Assembly: GCF_012641395.1 (NCBI RefSeq)
Contig: NZ_JABAIH010000007.1
Span: 62,001 to 126,000, forward strand
Direction: 5' to 3'
Source: Rhizobium sp. P32RR-XVIII
Lineage (GTDB): Bacteria > Pseudomonadota > Alphaproteobacteria > Rhizobiales > Rhizobiaceae
Length of the DNA stretch: 64,000 bases
The notes beneath the pieces were generated by a model, which was not told the DNA's origin, ran no database searches, and saw nothing but the letters and a program-made list of their open reading frames with translations. The position numbers were made by a program, and so were the translations under genes. How positions within the stretch are numbered: the stretch's first letter is position 1; the number at the start of each line of letters is the position of its first letter. Below are positions 1 to 7,908 of the stretch, in pieces.

Positions 1-566
1 AGCGAGATGCGCTCGCTCCAATCCATCGCCGTCACCGGCATGTCAGGAATGGCACGGCGAACGATTGTATCGTTGCCGAGCGGGGTGACGACATGCGGCC
101 GATGCTTCACCTGCAGGCGCTTGAGCGTTGCGATATCGAGATGATCGTAATGGTTATGTGAAACAAGCACGAGATCGATCGGCGGCAGATCGTCGAATGC
201 GATGCCTGGTGCGACGACGCGCTTCGGGCCGGCAAAGGTGAAGGGGCTGGCGCGCTCCGACCAAACCGGATCGGTGAGGATATTAAGGCCCGCGACCTGG
301 ATCAGCATCGTCGCATGGCCGACCATGGTCACCCGCAGATTGTCACCTTCCACGCGTAGGTCCGGTTTGGCCGATGCAAACGGACTTGGAACCGACCTCG
401 GCCATTGGTCACGGCGACCGCCGAACTGCCATCGCAGCAAATCGCGGAAGCCAAGGGGCTCGATGCCATCCGGATTGAAGAAGTGCGTACCGTCGAAGTG
501 ATCGGAAACAGGGCCTTGGTAATAAGGATTGGGTCTTTTGGCATTGCGCATGCGGAAGCGTTCCAT
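1..566 (-). CDS. MBL-fold metallo-hydrolase, 3' end cut by window edge
   Basis: Metallo-beta-lactamase-fold hydrolase of the UlaG / NAPE-PLD-like group. Reading the minus strand from ATG 566 (alternative ATG 551, same frame) gives an N-terminal segment with NPYYQGPVSDHFDG, typical of this group. The core follows: VTMVGHATMLIQ, LTDPVWSERASPF and the metal-binding motif SHNHYDHLD (HxHxDH), which should hold a two-metal centre. The frame stays open to base 1, so the C-terminal half with the remaining metal ligands lies outside. The substrate cannot be told. There is no clear Shine-Dalgarno before either ATG. The gene is divergent from ffh. Family is fairly sure, exact start is not. Confidence 0.75.
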   Translation of the reverse strand, partial: MERFRMRNAKRPNPYYQGPVSDHFDGTHFFNPDGIEPLGFRDLLRWQFGGRRDQWPRSVPSPFASAKPDLRVEGDNLRVTMVGHATMLIQVAGLNILTDPVWSERASPFTFAGPKRVVAPGIAFDDLPPIDLVLVSHNHYDHLDIATLKRLQVKHRPHVVTPLGNDTIVRRAIPDMPVTAMDWSERIS

Positions 567-641
567 TTGAATGGAAGAAGGATCTGGGTTCGCGCGCGTG
601 CTTTTGAAAGTCCAGGGCGCGGTCTTTTCTAGGGCTTTCCC

Positions 642-670
642 TTGACACCAGCCGCGTTTTCCTGTTTACC
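642..670 (+). promoter_or_regulatory. Possible sigma-70 promoter of the ffh leader
   Basis: TTGACA (642-647) is followed after 17 bases by TTTACC (665-670), with TG just before the -10-like hexamer. The -35 match is perfect and the -10 is poor. It would start a transcript near 677, about 190 bases before ffh, that runs through the hairpin at 751-784. Confidence 0.4.
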
Positions 671-750
671 GCCGCTCAACCTGCGACGAGCACAAGCCTC
701 GAGCCACCGACCGGGACCCGCAAAGGTATAAACAGATCCCGGAGGTCCAC

Positions 751-784
751 ACCCGACAGCGCGATGCGCCCTCGGGTGCTTTTT
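751..784 (+). terminator. Intrinsic-terminator-like hairpin in the ffh leader
   Basis: ACCCGA (751-756) pairs with TCGGGT (772-777), and inside it GCGC (759-762) pairs with GCGC (766-769) around GAT. Five T follow from 780. It lies about 85 bases before the ffh start codon, on the ffh strand, so it could end a small leader RNA or attenuate ffh transcription. Confidence 0.55.
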
Positions 785-868
785 GGCTTTGCGTCTTGTT
801 TTCGTCAAGGAAAAGCACGACGTTTCCGGGCGTATTCCACCCGCCCGAAACGTATCAAGGAAGAGCCG

Positions 869-2449
869 ATGTTTGAAAACCTCCAGGACCGTCTTGGATC
901 CATCCTGAATGGACTGACAGGCCGTGGCGCGCTTTCGGAAGCCGATGTTTCCGCAGCGCTGCGCGAGGTTCGCCGTGCGTTGCTGGAAGCTGACGTCGCC
1001 CTCGATGTCGTGCGCTCCTTTACCGATCGTGTGCGCGAAAAGGCCGTCGGCGCCGAGATTCTGAAGTCGATCAAACCCGGTCAGATGGTCGTCAAGATCG
1101 TCCATGACGAGCTGATCGAGATGCTCGGCGGTGAAGGCGTGGGCGTCGACCTTCATGCGGTTGCCCCGGTTGTCATCATGATGGTCGGCCTGCAGGGCTC
1201 CGGTAAGACGACGACGACGGCGAAGATCGCCAACCGGCTGACGACGCGCGAGAAGAAGAAGGTGCTGATGGCATCGCTCGACACGCGCCGTCCGGCCGCG
1301 CAGGAGCAGCTTCGCCAGCTCGGCGCCCAGGCCAATATCGACACGCTGCCTGTTATCGCCGGCCAGTCGCCGACCGATATTGCCGCGCGCGCCGTGCAGG
1401 CAGCCAAGCTCGGCGGTCATGACGTCGTTATCCTCGATACCGCCGGCCGCACGCATATCGACGAACCCTTGATGGTCGAAATGGCCGACATCAAGAAGAA
1501 GTCGAACCCGCATGAAATCCTCCTGGTCGCCGACTCGCTGACCGGTCAGGATGCCGTCAATCTGGCGCGTAATTTCGACGAGCGCGTCGGCATCACCGGC
1601 CTGGTGCTCACCCGCATGGATGGCGACGGACGCGGTGGCGCCGCTCTTTCGATGCGCGCCGTCACCGGCAAGCCGATCAAGCTGATCGGCGTCGGCGAGA
1701 GGATGGGCGAGCTCGAAGAATTCCATCCCCGCCGCATCGCCGACCGTATCCTCGGCATGGGCGACATCGTTTCGCTCGTCGAGCGCGCCGCCGAAAACAT
1801 CGACGCCGAAAAGGCGGCCGCCATGGCCGCCAAGATGGCCAAGGGCAAGTTCGACCTGAACGACCTCGCCGACCAGCTGCGCCAGATGCAGAAGATGGGC
1901 GGTATGGGTGGCATCATGAGCATGATGCCGGGCATGGCCGGCATGAAGGACAAGATGGCTTCGGCCGGCTTGAACGACAGCCTGTTCGGCCGGCAGCTCG
2001 CCATCATCTCGTCGATGACCAAGGCCGAGCGCGCCAATCCGGACCTGCTCAAGCATTCCCGCAAAAAGCGCATCGCCGCCGGCTCCGGCACTGACGCCTC
2101 CGACATCAACAAGCTTCTCAAGATGCATCGCCAGATGGCGGACATGATGAAGATGATGGGCGGCAAGGGCAAAGGCGGCATGATGAAGCAGCTGATGGGC
2201 GGCCTTGCCGGCAAGATGGGCCTGGGTGGCCCTGGCGGCATGGGCGGCATGCCCGATCTTTCGAATATCGACCCGAAGCAGCTCGAAGCGCTTCAGAAGC
2301 AGGCTGAGGCTGCGGGTCTTGGAAAGCCGGGCGGGGGCATGCCCGGTCTCGGTGGTATGCCGGGGGGGTTACCGGGCCTTGGCGGCGCGAAGCTGCCGGG
2401 CCTCGGCGGTGGTTTCCCGGGCCTGCCCGGATTGCCGAAGAAGAAGTGA
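869..2449 (+). CDS. ffh: Signal recognition particle protein Ffh (SRP54)
   Basis: GTPase of the signal recognition particle. It binds signal peptides of nascent membrane and secreted proteins together with 4.5S RNA and delivers ribosomes to FtsY. The 526-residue product has an N-terminal four-helix N domain, then the G domain with GLQGSGKTTT (about residues 107-116), DTAGR and the TRMDGDGRGGAA region, and a methionine-rich M domain. The tail, unusually rich in Gly, Met and Leu, ends in KKK. The reading frame is open further upstream, but ATG 869 gives the normal MFENL start and follows a good AAGGAAG. No 4.5S RNA gene was recognised nearby. The chorismate mutase gene starts 16 bases downstream. 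Confidence 0.97.
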   Translation: MFENLQDRLGSILNGLTGRGALSEADVSAALREVRRALLEADVALDVVRSFTDRVREKAVGAEILKSIKPGQMVVKIVHDELIEMLGGEGVGVDLHAVAPVVIMMVGLQGSGKTTTTAKIANRLTTREKKKVLMASLDTRRPAAQEQLRQLGAQANIDTLPVIAGQSPTDIAARAVQAAKLGGHDVVILDTAGRTHIDEPLMVEMADIKKKSNPHEILLVADSLTGQDAVNLARNFDERVGITGLVLTRMDGDGRGGAALSMRAVTGKPIKLIGVGERMGELEEFHPRRIADRILGMGDIVSLVERAAENIDAEKAAAMAAKMAKGKFDLNDLADQLRQMQKMGGMGGIMSMMPGMAGMKDKMASAGLNDSLFGRQLAIISSMTKAERANPDLLKHSRKKRIAAGSGTDASDINKLLKMHRQMADMMKMMGGKGKGGMMKQLMGGLAGKMGLGGPGGMGGMPDLSNIDPKQLEALQKQAEAAGLGKPGGGMPGLGGMPGGLPGLGGAKLPGLGGGFPGLPGLPKKK

Positions 2450-2465
2450 AAGGATCGCCTGTCCC

Positions 2466-2786
2466 ATGATTGATCCAGAAGTCAAAGCCCAGCTTTCGAG
2501 CTATCGCCAGTCGATCGACAATATCGACGCCGCGCTCGTTCACATTCTGGCCGAACGTTTCCGCTGCACCAAAGAGGTCGGCGTACTGAAGGCCAAATAC
2601 AAGCTGCCGCCGGCTGATCCGGCGCGCGAAGAATACCAGATCGCCCGTCTTCGGCAGCTTGCCGAAGACGCGCATCTGGATCCGGATTTCGCCGAGAAGT
2701 TCCTGAACTTCGTCATTAAGGAAGTCATCCGGCATCATGAGCAGATCGCTGCGGATCACGCTGAACAGAGCGCTGCGGCAAAATGA
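2466..2786 (+). CDS. Chorismate mutase, AroQ type
   Basis: Small all-helical chorismate mutase converting chorismate to prephenate for Phe and Tyr synthesis. The 106-residue protein has the AroQ layout: helix 1 with YRQSIDNIDAALVHILAERF, then KEVGVLKAKYKLPPADPAREE and a C-terminal helix ending in FVIKEVIRHHEQIA. Conserved Arg, Lys and Glu positions of the active site are visible (R in helix 1, K after the first loop, E in REE). The frame is open upstream into the end of ffh, but ATG 2466 with AAAGGA before it gives the family length. It sits between ffh and rpsP, probably in the same transcript. Confidence 0.88.
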   Translation: MIDPEVKAQLSSYRQSIDNIDAALVHILAERFRCTKEVGVLKAKYKLPPADPAREEYQIARLRQLAEDAHLDPDFAEKFLNFVIKEVIRHHEQIAADHAEQSAAAK

Positions 2787-2834
2787 ACCATACCGCCCTA
2801 CGAAGCGGTCAAGAAAAGCCTAAGGAGTAAATGA

Positions 2835-3203
2835 ATGGCACTGAAAATTCGTCTCGCCCGCGGTGGCTCCAAGAAGCGCCCGTACTACCACATCGTTCTC
2901 GCCGACGCCCGTTCGCCGCGCGACGGCCGCTTCCTGGAAACCCTCGGCTCCTGGAACCCGATGCTCGCCAAGGACAACGACGCTCGCATCAAGCTCGACA
3001 ACGACCGCATCAAGCATTGGCTTGAGCAGGGCGCACAGCCGACCGACCGCGTTCTGCGCTTCCTCAACGAAGCCGGCCTTGCAAAGCGCGACTCCAAGAA
3101 CAACCCGGAAAAGGCAAAGCCGGGCAAGAAGGCTCAGGAGCGCGCTGCTGAAAAGGCTCAGAAGGCTGCTGACGCCGCTGAAGCTGCAGCTTCCGCAGAG
3201 TAA
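2835..3203 (+). CDS. rpsP: 30S ribosomal protein S16
   Basis: Structural protein of the small ribosomal subunit, needed for 30S assembly. The 122-residue product starts MALKIRLARGGSKKRPYYHI, the family signature, and contains RDGRFLETLGSWNP and KLDNDRIKHWLEQGAQPTDRV. The C-terminal 40 residues are a Lys/Ala-rich tail, common in rhizobial S16. TAAGGAG lies just upstream. ATG 2831 is out of frame; ATG 2835 is the start. First gene of the usual rpsP-rimM-trmD order. Confidence 0.97.
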   Translation: MALKIRLARGGSKKRPYYHIVLADARSPRDGRFLETLGSWNPMLAKDNDARIKLDNDRIKHWLEQGAQPTDRVLRFLNEAGLAKRDSKNNPEKAKPGKKAQERAAEKAQKAADAAEAAASAE

Positions 3204-3321
3204 TTTCGGGATCATATCCTGATCGGACGGGTGGCATGGCGACATGCCGCCCGTTTTCGTTTTCATTCTGGCGGACTTCGTTTATGAGAAGCCAGATTTC
3301 CGGCTTCACATGAAGGGTCCC

Positions 3322-3891
3322 ATGACAAAGCTTGAAAACCCCGTGCTGATGGCGACGATTGGCGGTGCGCAGGGCATCCGGGGCGAAGTGCGTGCCAAGG
3401 CTTATACCGCCGATCCCACGGCGCTCGGCGATTATGGCCATCTCCACAGCATGGACGGACGGAGCTTCGAGATCCTCGAAATCCGCGAGATGAAGAATGT
3501 CGTCGTCGTTCGTTTCCGTGGCATCAATGATCGCAATGCTGCCGAGGCGCTCAACGGCCTGGAACTTTACATCGAGCGCGACAATCTACCCGACGACGAG
3601 CTGGAAGAAGACGAATTCTTCTACGCCGATCTCGAAGGGCTGGAAGCCTTGGACGACAAGGGCGTCAGCTATGGCACCATTACCGGCGTTTTCGATTTCG
3701 GTGCGGGCGACCTGCTGGAGCTGAAAGGCCCTGGCAAACGGCCCGTCCTCATCCCCTTCTCAGAGGCTTCGGTTCTCGAAATCGATCTCGAAGGCGGCAC
3801 GATCCTGATCGATCCGCTGGCCGCAGGCCTCGTCGAAGACCCGGAAGACATATCAGGGCTTGCCTCCGGCAAGCCGAAGAAAAAGAAGTAG
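3322..3891 (+). CDS. rimM: Ribosome maturation factor RimM
   Basis: Assists late maturation of the 30S head around S19 and helix 33 of 16S rRNA. The N-terminal RimM domain has VLMATIGGAQGIRGEVRAKA. The C-terminal PRC-barrel has EFFYADLEGLEAL, YGTITGVFDFGAGDLLEL and VLIPFSEASVLEID. ATG 3322 gives 189 residues and the normal MTKLENPVL start; an in-frame ATG at 3310 is also possible, and the frame is open to 3244. AAGGG lies close before 3322. The stop overlaps no gene; trmD starts four bases later, so translation is probably coupled. Confidence 0.94.
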   Translation: MTKLENPVLMATIGGAQGIRGEVRAKAYTADPTALGDYGHLHSMDGRSFEILEIREMKNVVVVRFRGINDRNAAEALNGLELYIERDNLPDDELEEDEFFYADLEGLEALDDKGVSYGTITGVFDFGAGDLLELKGPGKRPVLIPFSEASVLEIDLEGGTILIDPLAAGLVEDPEDISGLASGKPKKKK

Positions 3892-3895
3892 GGCC

Positions 3896-4576
3896 ATGGC
3901 TTTCCGGGCGACCGTGCTCACACTCTACCCGGAGATGTTTCCGGGACATCTCGGCGTCTCGCTGGCCGGCAAGGCAATCGAGCGCGGGCAGTGGTCTCTG
4001 GATACAGTTCAGATCCGCGATTTTGCGACGGATAAACACCGCACGGTCGACGACACGCCGGCCGGCGGCGGCGCGGGCATGGTGCTGAAACCCGATGTGC
4101 TGGCACGTGCGATCGACAGCGTCCCGGAAGCCGGCAACCGCCCCAAGCTCCTGATGAGCCCGCGCGGCAAGCCGCTGACGCAAGAGCGCGTGCGTGAGCT
4201 TGCGGCGGGTGAAGGCGTCATCATCGTCTGCGGCCGCTTCGAAGGCGTCGACCAGCGGGTGATCGAGGCGCGTGACCTCGAAGAGGTTTCGATCGGCGAC
4301 TATGTGCTTTCCGGTGGCGAGCCCGCAGCCCTGATCGTTCTCGACGCAATCGTACGTATCCTGCCTGGCGTGATGGGCAATGATCTGTCCGGTCTGCATG
4401 AGAGTTTCGAAGGCGGCCTGCTCGAGCATCCGCACTATACGCGCCCGCAGGCATGGGAGGGCCGTGAAATTCCGGCAGTCCTCACTTCGGGCAATCATGG
4501 CGCCATCGAAAAGTGGCGCCATGAACAGGCCGTCGCTCTGACGAAGCAACGACGGCCCGACATGCTGGAAGAATAG
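3896..4576 (+). CDS. trmD: tRNA (guanine-N1)-methyltransferase TrmD
   Basis: Methylates G37 next to the anticodon of tRNAs reading CNN codons, using S-adenosylmethionine, which prevents frameshifting. The 226-residue product is a SPOUT enzyme. It has LTLYPEMFPGHLGVSLAGKA at the N terminus, TPAGGGAGMVLKPDV, the trefoil-knot SAM loop CGRFEGVDQRVIE and IGDYVLSGGEPA, and the C-terminal HPHYTRPQ helper. ATG 3896 matches the usual MAFRATVLTLYP start; the frame extends upstream into rimM but that part is not family-like. rplS, often the next gene, is 1.8 kb away behind an inverted permease gene. Confidence 0.96.
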   Translation: MAFRATVLTLYPEMFPGHLGVSLAGKAIERGQWSLDTVQIRDFATDKHRTVDDTPAGGGAGMVLKPDVLARAIDSVPEAGNRPKLLMSPRGKPLTQERVRELAAGEGVIIVCGRFEGVDQRVIEARDLEEVSIGDYVLSGGEPAALIVLDAIVRILPGVMGNDLSGLHESFEGGLLEHPHYTRPQAWEGREIPAVLTSGNHGAIEKWRHEQAVALTKQRRPDMLEE

Positions 4577-4578
4577 GA

Positions 4579-4598
4579 CGCCCGGCCGAAACCGGGCG
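4579..4598. terminator. Hairpin between trmD and the convergent permease gene
   Basis: CGCCCGG (4579-4585) and CCGGGCG (4592-4598) form a seven-pair GC stem with loop CCGAAA. There is no long T run on either side, so termination strength is uncertain. Its place between two convergent stops supports a shared terminator. Confidence 0.5.
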
Positions 4599-4609
4599 CG
4601 CATTATCGG

Positions 4610-6064
4610 TCAGGTAGCGGCGCCAACAGCAGAGCCGCGTGCGCTCATGCGCAGCACATAATAGACCACGCCACCGATGCCGACGCCGAAAAACCAGCCG
4701 TAGGTTCCCCACCATTCCGGCAGGATCGACGTGAAGGTCGGCAGGATCGACGAAAACAGCGCGCCGATCACGAAGGCGATGAAGGCATTCGTATGCCAGC
4801 CACCCTGGAAGCGGAATTCGCCGTCTTCTTGATAGAGCGCCGCCACGTTCAGCTCGCCCTTCCTGATCAGATAGTAGTCCACCATCATGATCCCGAAGAT
4901 CGGGCCCATCGTCGAACCGATGAAATTGACGAAGTGCACCGCCCCCGTCTCCCACGGCGCGAACGGATAGAGCACCAGCGCAATCAGTGCGGCGATGTAG
5001 CCGCCCCGCTTGAAGCTGATCTGCCGCGGGAAGACGTTCGAGAAATCAAACGCCGGCGAGACGAAGTTTGCGACCACATTGATGCCGAGCGTTGCGACGG
5101 CAAAGGTGAGGGCCGCAAGCAAGGCCAGGAACCAGCTGTCGAACTTCGCCGAGATCGCTTCCGGATGCAGCAGCACCTCGCCGTAGACGATGAACGCCGC
5201 CGTGGTCGTCACGCCTGCCACAAGGCAGAAGGCCAGCAGATTGATCGGCAGACCCCAGAGATTGCCCTTGCGCAAGGTTTTGGTGTCCTTGGCGTAGCGG
5301 GAGAAGTCGCAGAAGTTCAGGTAAAGCGCTGCGAAATAGGTGATCCAGGTGGCGGCGACGGCCGCAAGCGCCGGGAAGGAACCGGGCTCGCCGGGAACCC
5401 CCGCATCCTTCGTTTTCTCCAGCAGCACGTCGCGCGGAATTTCACTGCCAAAGGAGAAGGTGCCAGCCTTCACCACGAGATAAACGGCGAGGATGAGCAT
5501 CATGATCCAGACGGCCGGACCGGCCAGATCTTGGAACTTGCGCACCGTCTCCATGCCGCGCTGGATGATGAGCAGCTGCAAGGCCCACACGACGACATAG
5601 CAGATGACTTCGAGGGTCGAATGGCCGAGCATATGGCTGTTCTGGTGGAACGCCAACATGTTCTCGTTGCGGACGAGAAGCGCGACGATCGCGCCGGATG
5701 CGGCCGCCGTCTGGGCGCCGTACCAGAAGCAGGCGACCACGGCGCGCACCAGCGCCGGCACGTTTGCCCCGAAAGTGCCGAACGAGGCCCGCGCCAGTAC
5801 CGGAAACGGAACGCCCGTCTTGACGCCGGCATTGCCCACCAGGCTCATCAGGAAGAAGATCACCAGCGATCCGATGCCGATAGCGATCACGAAGTTGATG
5901 AAGCTGCCGCACAGTAGAAAAAGGCTGGCGGCTAAATAATATCCCCAAAGGCTATGAACGTCCGATGTCCAGACGTTGAAGATGCTGAAAGCTCCCCACT
6001 TTCTTTCTTCTGCTGGTGCAAGATCTTCATTGTGGAGCGAGGCAGACGGATTCGTTATTGTCAT
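4610..6064 (-). CDS. NCS1 family nucleobase/hydantoin:cation symporter
   Basis: Inner-membrane importer of the NCS1 family (cytosine, allantoin, hydantoin or related substrates with Na+ or H+). The 484-residue product has about twelve hydrophobic segments. Near the N terminus are WGAFSIFNVWTSDVHSLWGY and GVPFPVLARASFGTFGANVP, the classical NCS1 signature region. Later come CDFSRYAKDTKTLRKGNLWG and a MVDYYLIRKGELNVAALY loop. GAGGGGTAATC precedes ATG 6064. Substrate cannot be decided from sequence alone and no purine or hydantoin catabolic gene is adjacent. It stands alone, inverted, between trmD and rplS. Confidence 0.85.
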   Translation of the reverse strand: MTITNPSASLHNEDLAPAEERKWGAFSIFNVWTSDVHSLWGYYLAASLFLLCGSFINFVIAIGIGSLVIFFLMSLVGNAGVKTGVPFPVLARASFGTFGANVPALVRAVVACFWYGAQTAAASGAIVALLVRNENMLAFHQNSHMLGHSTLEVICYVVVWALQLLIIQRGMETVRKFQDLAGPAVWIMMLILAVYLVVKAGTFSFGSEIPRDVLLEKTKDAGVPGEPGSFPALAAVAATWITYFAALYLNFCDFSRYAKDTKTLRKGNLWGLPINLLAFCLVAGVTTTAAFIVYGEVLLHPEAISAKFDSWFLALLAALTFAVATLGINVVANFVSPAFDFSNVFPRQISFKRGGYIAALIALVLYPFAPWETGAVHFVNFIGSTMGPIFGIMMVDYYLIRKGELNVAALYQEDGEFRFQGGWHTNAFIAFVIGALFSSILPTFTSILPEWWGTYGWFFGVGIGGVVYYVLRMSARGSAVGAAT

Positions 6065-6409
6065 GATTACCCCTCTAAGTTCCCCTGGGCAAATCGAGGC
6101 CCGTGGTGAATGTGCCGCAGGAATGGGAATTTGACAAATATTTAATCGCAGCGCGAATGCGCTTAATTATTCGGCATTGATCGATATCGCCTCGCCGCCA
6201 AGGCGCTTCGGTGCCGTTTTTTCCCGGCAAGGGGTGACAAGCCTACCGCTTTCGTGTATTGGCGCACGCGGAAATGGGGCTAGCCCTGTCGACCAGCAAC
6301 AAAGAATGGCGAATCCGCTCCCGCCCGCGAAGGGCAAAATCCCGAGGCAAGTCCAAAGGATCACCTGTCGAGCGCTCTGGCTGTTTCAGAAGAACCAAAG
6401 GTTAAGACA
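6065..6409. other. Intergenic region between permease gene and rplS
   Basis: 345 bases without a supported gene, holding the divergent control regions of the permease gene and rplS. A TTGACA at 6131-6136 has no good -10 partner at normal spacing. A short hairpin AGCGC-GAAT-GCGCT lies at 6149-6162. A 78-codon open frame at 6177-6413 has no family features or good ribosome site and is not called. No known ribosomal-protein leader was recognised. Confidence 0.5.
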
Positions 6410-6946
6410 ATGAACATCATTCAGCAGCTTGAGGCCGAACAGGCCGCCAAGATCGAAGCCAAGCGCACGCTTCCCGAATTTTCGCCGGGCGACACGCTCC
6501 GCGTCAACGTCAAGGTCACGGAAGGCACCCGTACCCGTGTCCAGGCTTATGAAGGCGTCTGCATCGCCCGCTCCGGCGGCGGCCTGCAGGAAAACTTCAC
6601 CGTCCGCAAGATTTCCTACGGCGAAGGCGTCGAGCGCGTATTCCCGATCTATTCCCCGATGATCGAAAGCGTAGAAGTCGTTCGCCGCGGTAAGGTCCGT
6701 CGCGCGAAGCTCTACTACCTGCGCGACCGTCGCGGCAAGTCTGCCCGTATCGTCGAAAACACCGGCACCCGCGCCCGCAAGCTCAACGACGCAGAGCGTC
6801 AGGCCGTTGCCGAGGAAAAGGCACGTATCGAAGCTGAAAAGGTTGCAGCCGCTCAGGCTCTCGCAGCCGAAAAGGCAGCAGCCGAAGCCGCGGAAGCAAA
6901 GGCAGCTGCAGAAGCGGCAGCCGCTGCGGAACCGGCAGCAGAATAA
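6410..6946 (+). CDS. rplS: 50S ribosomal protein L19
   Basis: Large-subunit protein at the 30S-50S interface. The first 120 residues are the conserved fold: FSPGDTLRVNVKVTEGTRTR, QAYEGVCIARSGGG, FTVRKISYGEGVERVFPIYS and VRRGKVRRAKLYYLRDRRGK. The other roughly 55 residues are an Ala/Glu/Lys-rich, probably helical tail (total 178, against about 115-120 in most bacteria); such tails are usual in rhizobia. A strong terminator follows 28 bases after the stop. It does not follow trmD directly as in many bacteria. Confidence 0.97.
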   Translation: MNIIQQLEAEQAAKIEAKRTLPEFSPGDTLRVNVKVTEGTRTRVQAYEGVCIARSGGGLQENFTVRKISYGEGVERVFPIYSPMIESVEVVRRGKVRRAKLYYLRDRRGKSARIVENTGTRARKLNDAERQAVAEEKARIEAEKVAAAQALAAEKAAAEAAEAKAAAEAAAAAEPAAE

Positions 6947-6974
6947 GTTCTGCTCAACGCAAAATTCTTGCATG

Positions 6975-7007
6975 AAAAGGCGGTCTTCGGACCGCCTTTT
7001 CTGTTTT
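6975..7007 (+). terminator. Intrinsic terminator of rplS
   Basis: AAAAGGCGGTC (6975-6985), tetraloop TTCG, then GACCGCCTTTT (6990-7000) and more T after CTG. A perfect 11-pair stem with a stable UUCG loop just after rplS. Confidence 0.93.
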
Positions 7008-7094
7008 TGCCCCGGCCACACCTTGCAATGCTCTTGCCATCGCCTTTGCAACTATGACAATTTTCGACGAAACGCATTTCACCGGAGAACTTTC

Positions 7095-7892
7095 ATGCCG
7101 TTCCGCCGAACTGTTCTTGCAGGCATCGCCGCTCTCGTTCTTTCGCCGCTTGCAGCGTTTGCGGCGGATCTGCCGGACCTCGGAGGCAAAACGGTGGTCG
7201 TCGTTACGGAGAACGCCTATCCGCCGCTGCAATTCGTCGATCCGAAGACAGGCAAGCAGATCGGCTGGGAATATGACGCGATGAACGAGATTGCCAAACG
7301 GCTGAACTTCAAGGTCGAGTACCAGAACACCAGCTGGGACGCGATGATCCAGGCGGTGTCCGACAATCAGTACAACATCGGCATGACCGGCATCACCATC
7401 AAGGACGACCGCAAACAGAAGGTGGATTTCTCCGATCCCTACATGCGCTCGCAGCAATTCATGCTCGTGCGTGGCGATGAAAACCGCTTCACGGATGCCA
7501 AGACCTTCGGCGAATTCAAGGATGGCCTCATCGGCGCGCAGCCGGGCACCTCGCCCTTCTATACGGCCGTCTATGAAATTCTGGACGGCAACGAGCAGAA
7601 CCCGCGCGTCAAGCTTTTCGAAACCTTCGGCGCCACGGTTCAAGCCCTGAAGACCGGCGACGTCGATCTCGTGCTGACGGATGGCGTTGCCGCAAAAGGC
7701 TATGTGGATGCCTCGAAGGGTGGCCTGAAAGTTATCGGCGGCCCGCTGGGCACGGAAGATTTCGGCTTCATCTTCCCGAAAGGCTCCGATCTGGTCGCCC
7801 CGGTCAACGCCGCAATCGCCGCGCTCAAGACCGATGGCACATTGGATGCCCTGAACAAGAAATGGTTCCTCGACTACAAGATGGGCGAATGA
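7095..7892 (+). CDS. Amino-acid ABC transporter, periplasmic binding protein
   Basis: Periplasmic solute-binding protein of the polar amino acid (SBP family 3) uptake systems. The 265-residue product has a signal peptide (RR, hydrophobic core, cleavage near AAFAADLP) and the fold motifs VTENAYPPLQFVD, GWEYDAMNEIAKRLN, DAMIQAVSDNQYNIGMTGI, RKQKVDFSDPYM and LVLTDGVAAKGYV. ATG 7095 follows GGAGAA; the frame is open upstream across the rplS terminator but that part is not real. A permease gene follows after 16 bases, but no ATPase gene is next to them. Ligand unknown. Confidence 0.88.
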   Translation: MPFRRTVLAGIAALVLSPLAAFAADLPDLGGKTVVVVTENAYPPLQFVDPKTGKQIGWEYDAMNEIAKRLNFKVEYQNTSWDAMIQAVSDNQYNIGMTGITIKDDRKQKVDFSDPYMRSQQFMLVRGDENRFTDAKTFGEFKDGLIGAQPGTSPFYTAVYEILDGNEQNPRVKLFETFGATVQALKTGDVDLVLTDGVAAKGYVDASKGGLKVIGGPLGTEDFGFIFPKGSDLVAPVNAAIAALKTDGTLDALNKKWFLDYKMGE

Positions 7893-7908
7893 CGCGGGCA
7901 AGCGTCTG

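Noticed and set aside
640..868. 4.5S SRP RNA gene before ffh
   Set aside because: CTGTTTACC occurs at 662-670, but the conserved GGTCAGGTCCGGAAGGAAGCAGCC-type core is absent.
629..2128. 499-codon open frame antisense to ffh
   Set aside because: His/Asp/Gly-rich composition typical of a shadow of a GC-rich gene; ffh is certain on the other strand.
4793..5917. 374-codon open frame antisense to the NCS1 permease gene
   Set aside because: Charged, motif-free translation opposite a clear membrane protein.
6131..6160. Promoter with TTGACA for rplS
   Set aside because: No acceptable -10 at 16-18 bases, and it is 280 bases from the gene.
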